Assembly (NCBI GenBank): GCA_958496175.1
Contig: OY292274.1
Location: 52,896,630-52,960,629, forward strand
Reading direction: 5' to 3'
Length of the DNA stretch: 64,000 bases
Source of the DNA: Sisyra terminalis
Taxonomy: Eukaryota > Arthropoda > Insecta > Neuroptera > Sisyridae
The notes under the pieces were generated by a model. It saw only the letters and a program-made list of their open reading frames with translations, did no database searches and was not told the DNA's origin. Positions 60,645 to 64,000 of the stretch are shown here, in pieces. Each line of letters starts with the position of its first letter. The stretch's first letter is position 1. A program made the translations under genes and the position numbers.

Positions 60645-60805
60645 TTTGTTATTTAGTGTCTCTATATAATCACTAAAGTCTGTAGCGATTCTAGGGTTAT
60701 TAAAAATCCGTATTAAATATCGAAAATTTGTTCGAATTGAGGATCGAACCCAACACCAACTGGTTTTTGGAACGGTTACTTTGACCACTTGGCCACCAGT
60801 AGGCT
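60645..60805 (-). mobile_element. tRNA-derived SINE, copy 4 (best preserved)
   Basis: On the minus strand it starts GCCTACTGGTGGCCAAGTGG: the A-box TGGCCAAGTGG lies at 60795-60785, matching TRGYNNARNGG. The B-box GGTTCGATCC lies at 60750-60741, matching GGTTCGANNCC exactly. The body (CAAATTTTCGATATT) and tail (AATAACCCTAGAATCGCTAC, ending ..TAAATAACAAATT) are shared with the copies at 29662, 47165 and 47815. The promoter boxes look usable, so this may be the youngest copy. Confidence 0.8.
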
Positions 60806-61929
60806 TGCTTAATTATTATTTACAAATCGCAAAGAAAAAAAGTTATCCAAGTCCATCACTAAAAACGAACTAATAATGCTATTTTCATTTGGAAAGCTCT
60901 CAGAAAGCCCAATTTACTCACAAGTTGACAAAAACTCAGCTATTAAAACCATAAATGCATTGCTAAGTACAACGTATACTTTAATTTATTGGTAACATAT
61001 AAATTCAACTTCGTTGGAAATTATGCTTAGTTATCAATTTAAAGTGTCTTTAATGGTCTGCGTTTTCTGATATCACATATATTTTTTACAACATAATTCT
61101 TTCGTTTTTATCATTAATATATTTTCCTTTTTGATAAGGAGAAAAATTAAACTTTATAATTTTTTGAAAAGCGTATAATATTATTACATACATTACATAC
61201 TATTTAATAGTTTACGAACTCATTTATATTTTTCCAACCTTAATCTAGCTTGAGATTCGAACGTACTTGAGCATAACATATTGCCCATTGAATGCTACTT
61301 AGCAAACTAAGTATATTAACAATATATAAAAATATTTAGTAGTCGAATTTTATGAAACATAATTTACCAAAAGTAAACTTTATACATAAATAGTGAATCA
61401 GTTTTCAAACAAGCGTTGTTAACGACGTATTGCTCAGATACGTACTTTGATTACAAAGAAAGCTTCATTAGTAATGACCAACAGGTATTGGATCTTTGTT
61501 CGACACTTTCATACACCATAAATATATATTTTTTCGAAGATTGGTTGGGTATTTATGTTTATATTTTACTTTAGATGAATTATTTTCCTCAAAACCTGGC
61601 TGTTATTGGTATAAACTATTCAAAGTCACCGAAAAAAATGTAATTTGGTTCCTAAGTACAATTTTGAAAATCATAGTTTGATGTTTAACTAAGTTTTCAC
61701 CTTTCTCTTCACTTTCGGTATCCCAATTGTCCGGAATATGGTTAGTATTAAAATGGGCTTTATAAATTATCTTTTTTTGAGCTTTAAGCCTATTTTGTAC
61801 AGTTATAGATCGGATCTTATACTTGAAAGAATTAATTATCTATGAACGAATGTACTGTAACTTGGATACAATCTTCAATTACTTTTCCCTTAAGTCTTAT
61901 TTATTTCAAAAAAAAAAGAATTTGGTACA
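60806..61929. other. AT-rich DNA, nothing recognised
   Basis: No supported gene or repeat. The plus frame at 61496-61681 has no motif. Confidence 0.45.
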
Positions 61930-62888
61930 TCTATTATCTATTATTATAAAGAGGAAAGATTTGATTGTTTGTTTGCTTTGAATAGGCTCCGAAACTAGAA
62001 ACTACTTGACCGATTTGAAAAATTCTTTCACTGTTGGGAAGCTACACTATTTCCGGTGAACATAGGCTATATTAAATTTTCAAAAAAGTTAGGGATTCAT
62101 ACTAAAACTCCAATAATGTAACCCAAGGTCTGAAAAAATTACCAAAAAACATTCTTTTATCGCGTGCGCTGCGAAAACTATTGGTTATAGAACAAAATAA
62201 TGTAGTACGATTTTACAGAACATATCATTATCTACAAAAAATAGAACGACAGCATATGTTTAACTATTATAGTTATGTCACAATAAGTGTTTTTTCATTT
62301 TAAAAAATATATATAAATACCACCGCTATAAAAGCTCTTTTATTTATACTTTGGGATTAATCCTTATCAAAATAAATGATTTTTTATTTAAGTTTGCTTT
62401 AATACCATTATATAACTTTTTGAGTTATTCAATTTGAACATTCCATTCGAAAGATATCACAAGTTTAAAAATGTAAGTTATTTGAAAAATGTCGCATGGT
62501 CACCGCTCTTTACTTATAATTAAGACCAACTTTATTGAACTTGGCGATATTTTTTATTTATGTATAGATGCTGATTGATTTACAGATTCTTTGGTCTACG
62601 GTAGGTATACCTACCGTACTTATACGCAATAGACATACTTTTTTTAGATATTTATAAATATTTTTTGAAAATTAATTTATTATTACATAGAACAATTTTA
62701 TTCTTTGCAACAGTTTATTAAATATGTCTTTTTAAAGTTGACAAAATAGTGTTTTTAAGTATGATTATGTTTTTCGTAAAAGAAATAAGAAAAATAAAAA
62801 TTTTCATATACCACTACAAATGGCAAATTTGAAAAGAAAACATAATTTACACATACGTTACGCAGACGAAGTTGCGGGGATCAGCTAG
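61930..62888 (+). mobile_element. Near-complete non-autonomous Helitron, copy 2
   Basis: Starts TCTATTATC after A (61929) and ends CTAG (62885-62888) before T, matching Helitron insertion between A and T without target duplication. Just inside the 3' end is the hairpin CGCAgAC-gaa-GTTGCG (62861-62876), then GGGGATCAG and CTAG. The first ~460 bp match the minus-strand copy at 1-457. The 959 bp carry no Rep/helicase, so it is non-autonomous. Its 3' block resembles that at 29321-29347. A 20-bp palindrome (62598-62617) lies inside. Confidence 0.8.
62598..62617. repeat. Perfect 20-bp palindrome inside the Helitron
   Basis: ACGGTAGGTATACCTACCGT reads the same on both strands. GTAGGTA/TACCTAC words recur elsewhere in the window as short dispersed motifs. 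Confidence 0.7.
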
Positions 62889-64000
62889 TATTTTATACGT
62901 TGGTTGGAGTCTACATTGAAAATGTATGGTTTCGTAAGCTAATCAGAACATATAAATTTGTAATACGTCTCATATTTGGTAAAGCTTTAGTCTATTGCTT
63001 TATTAAGTCTAGTTCAGAATAGAAAATCATTCAATGCAAATATTTGATTTTCATTGAGAAAAGAGCTTTTTCAAAAGATTTCACAATTTAAATTAATTAT
63101 TTAAATACGATTTTATTGCTCCAGAACTAATGCTGGATCGCAACTAAAAGGAGCTACCTGTACATTATATTACACACCCATTAAGTAACGAATTTAAAAA
63201 AAAAACGAAATCAAAGAAGTTTGTCACTTAAAATATAATATAGTAATATTGTTCCCATAATGGAGAAAAGATTGCGTTGGTGTACTAAATGAAGACATTT
63301 AAAATATTGTAGCCAAGAGGTCGCTACTACAGTTGATCTCTGTTACTTTGATTTTTTTAAGTGTTGAGAGAATGCTTATAATAAAATAGCCATAGTGTTA
63401 AAAGAGATGGAAACAAGATCAAGCAGCACCACTTACGACTTCCCACACGTTCTTATCGGACCATACATTAACGTCTGAAGTCCTCACACTTTGTTGTAGA
63501 CAATAAAAACTGATAAAATCGTAATCGGAAAATATTAGTCTTTTATTTTATATCATCACCAGCGAATATATGACGTTATTTATGGCACTACTGTGTAAGA
63601 AAATTCATCTACAACCAATAGTGAATTTTGTCTAGAATTTAAATCCGAAGACAAAGAGCATTGTGTTCAGTTTTGTTGAGCACCTAATCATTAGTAGATG
63701 ACTGTTTGTTCTTTATTAAAGTTACACTTGACTGAATTATCAGATTCTGTGTGTTTTACTTAATTAACGTTCTTTCGTTTTCTACAACTACGACTTATGT
63801 TATTTGGTTTTTCTTAAACATCGCGTGCATTAATGATTTTGTACATGGAACCATAAGAACGTCTATATGGTCGTCACCAACTATCACGCAGCAAATAAGC
63901 TATCAATGTTTTAACTTTCAACAATTCTCACTTCTTTCAAAATCTTCGTACTTAAAGTCATAAAAATAAATTAAATTAAACTAAAAACATATCGTCACAC
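62889..64000. other. AT-rich DNA, nothing recognised
   Basis: A 36-codon run on + around 63365-63475 ends METRSSSTTYDFPHVLIGPY, INV and TGA, but has no splice context. The last frame (63751-63963) has no motif. Confidence 0.4.

Noticed and set aside
1..64000. CRISPR array, bacterial operon, phage or plasmid features
   Set aside because: No regularly spaced repeats, no ribosome-binding-site-led gene runs, and abundant animal-type transposons.

Overview
The window looks like non-coding DNA from a large, very AT-rich animal genome, most likely an arthropod and probably an insect. Base composition is roughly 70% A+T by eye. Stop codons crowd all six frames and there is no operon-like packing. 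The recognisable content is animal transposon debris: Helitrons, tRNA-derived SINEs, hAT and other MITEs, non-LTR retrotransposon pieces, an IS630/mariner-type transposase fossil, and hammerhead-ribozyme-like hairpins of the kind carried by Penelope-like elements. I found no complete protein gene. Almost all short open frames in the window are chance.

Layout. 0-7 kb: the 5' part of a Helitron in reverse orientation, cut by the window edge; an exon-sized relic at 983-1224 that keeps splice sites but has stops and a frameshift; and a hAT-type MITE at 6.2-7.0 kb. 7-30 kb is mostly featureless. It holds a hammerhead-like motif (13.3 kb), two inverted copies of a second Helitron family (13.5 and 25.8 kb), a possible terminal exon at 17.1 kb, a GC-richer island with a hairpin at 21.5 kb, and a third Helitron end at 29.3 kb. 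29.7-41 kb is dense in decayed elements: a SINE, an RTE-like reverse-transcriptase fossil, a second hAT MITE, a 507-bp element with perfect 34-bp inverted repeats, a transposase fossil, and a fold-back element with two facing hammerhead-like motifs.

43-49 kb is the most gene-like part. It has a THAP zinc-finger reading frame broken by TGA at a zinc-cysteine position, and three + strand segments (44.58, 48.89, 49.03 kb) with good splice signals and an open frame. These could be exons of one unrecognised gene, or transposon-borne exons. SINE copies and an RT fragment lie among them. 50-64 kb: a (TTA)n microsatellite, a Jockey/CR1-type RT C-terminus and a matching ORF1 fragment on the minus strand, a nearly perfect 370-bp palindrome, a nested pair of GC-rich MITEs, a coding-like frame at 59.3 kb, another SINE, and an almost complete 959-bp Helitron with both termini.

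All coding calls here were translated by eye. Family names rest on motif recognition, not on searches.
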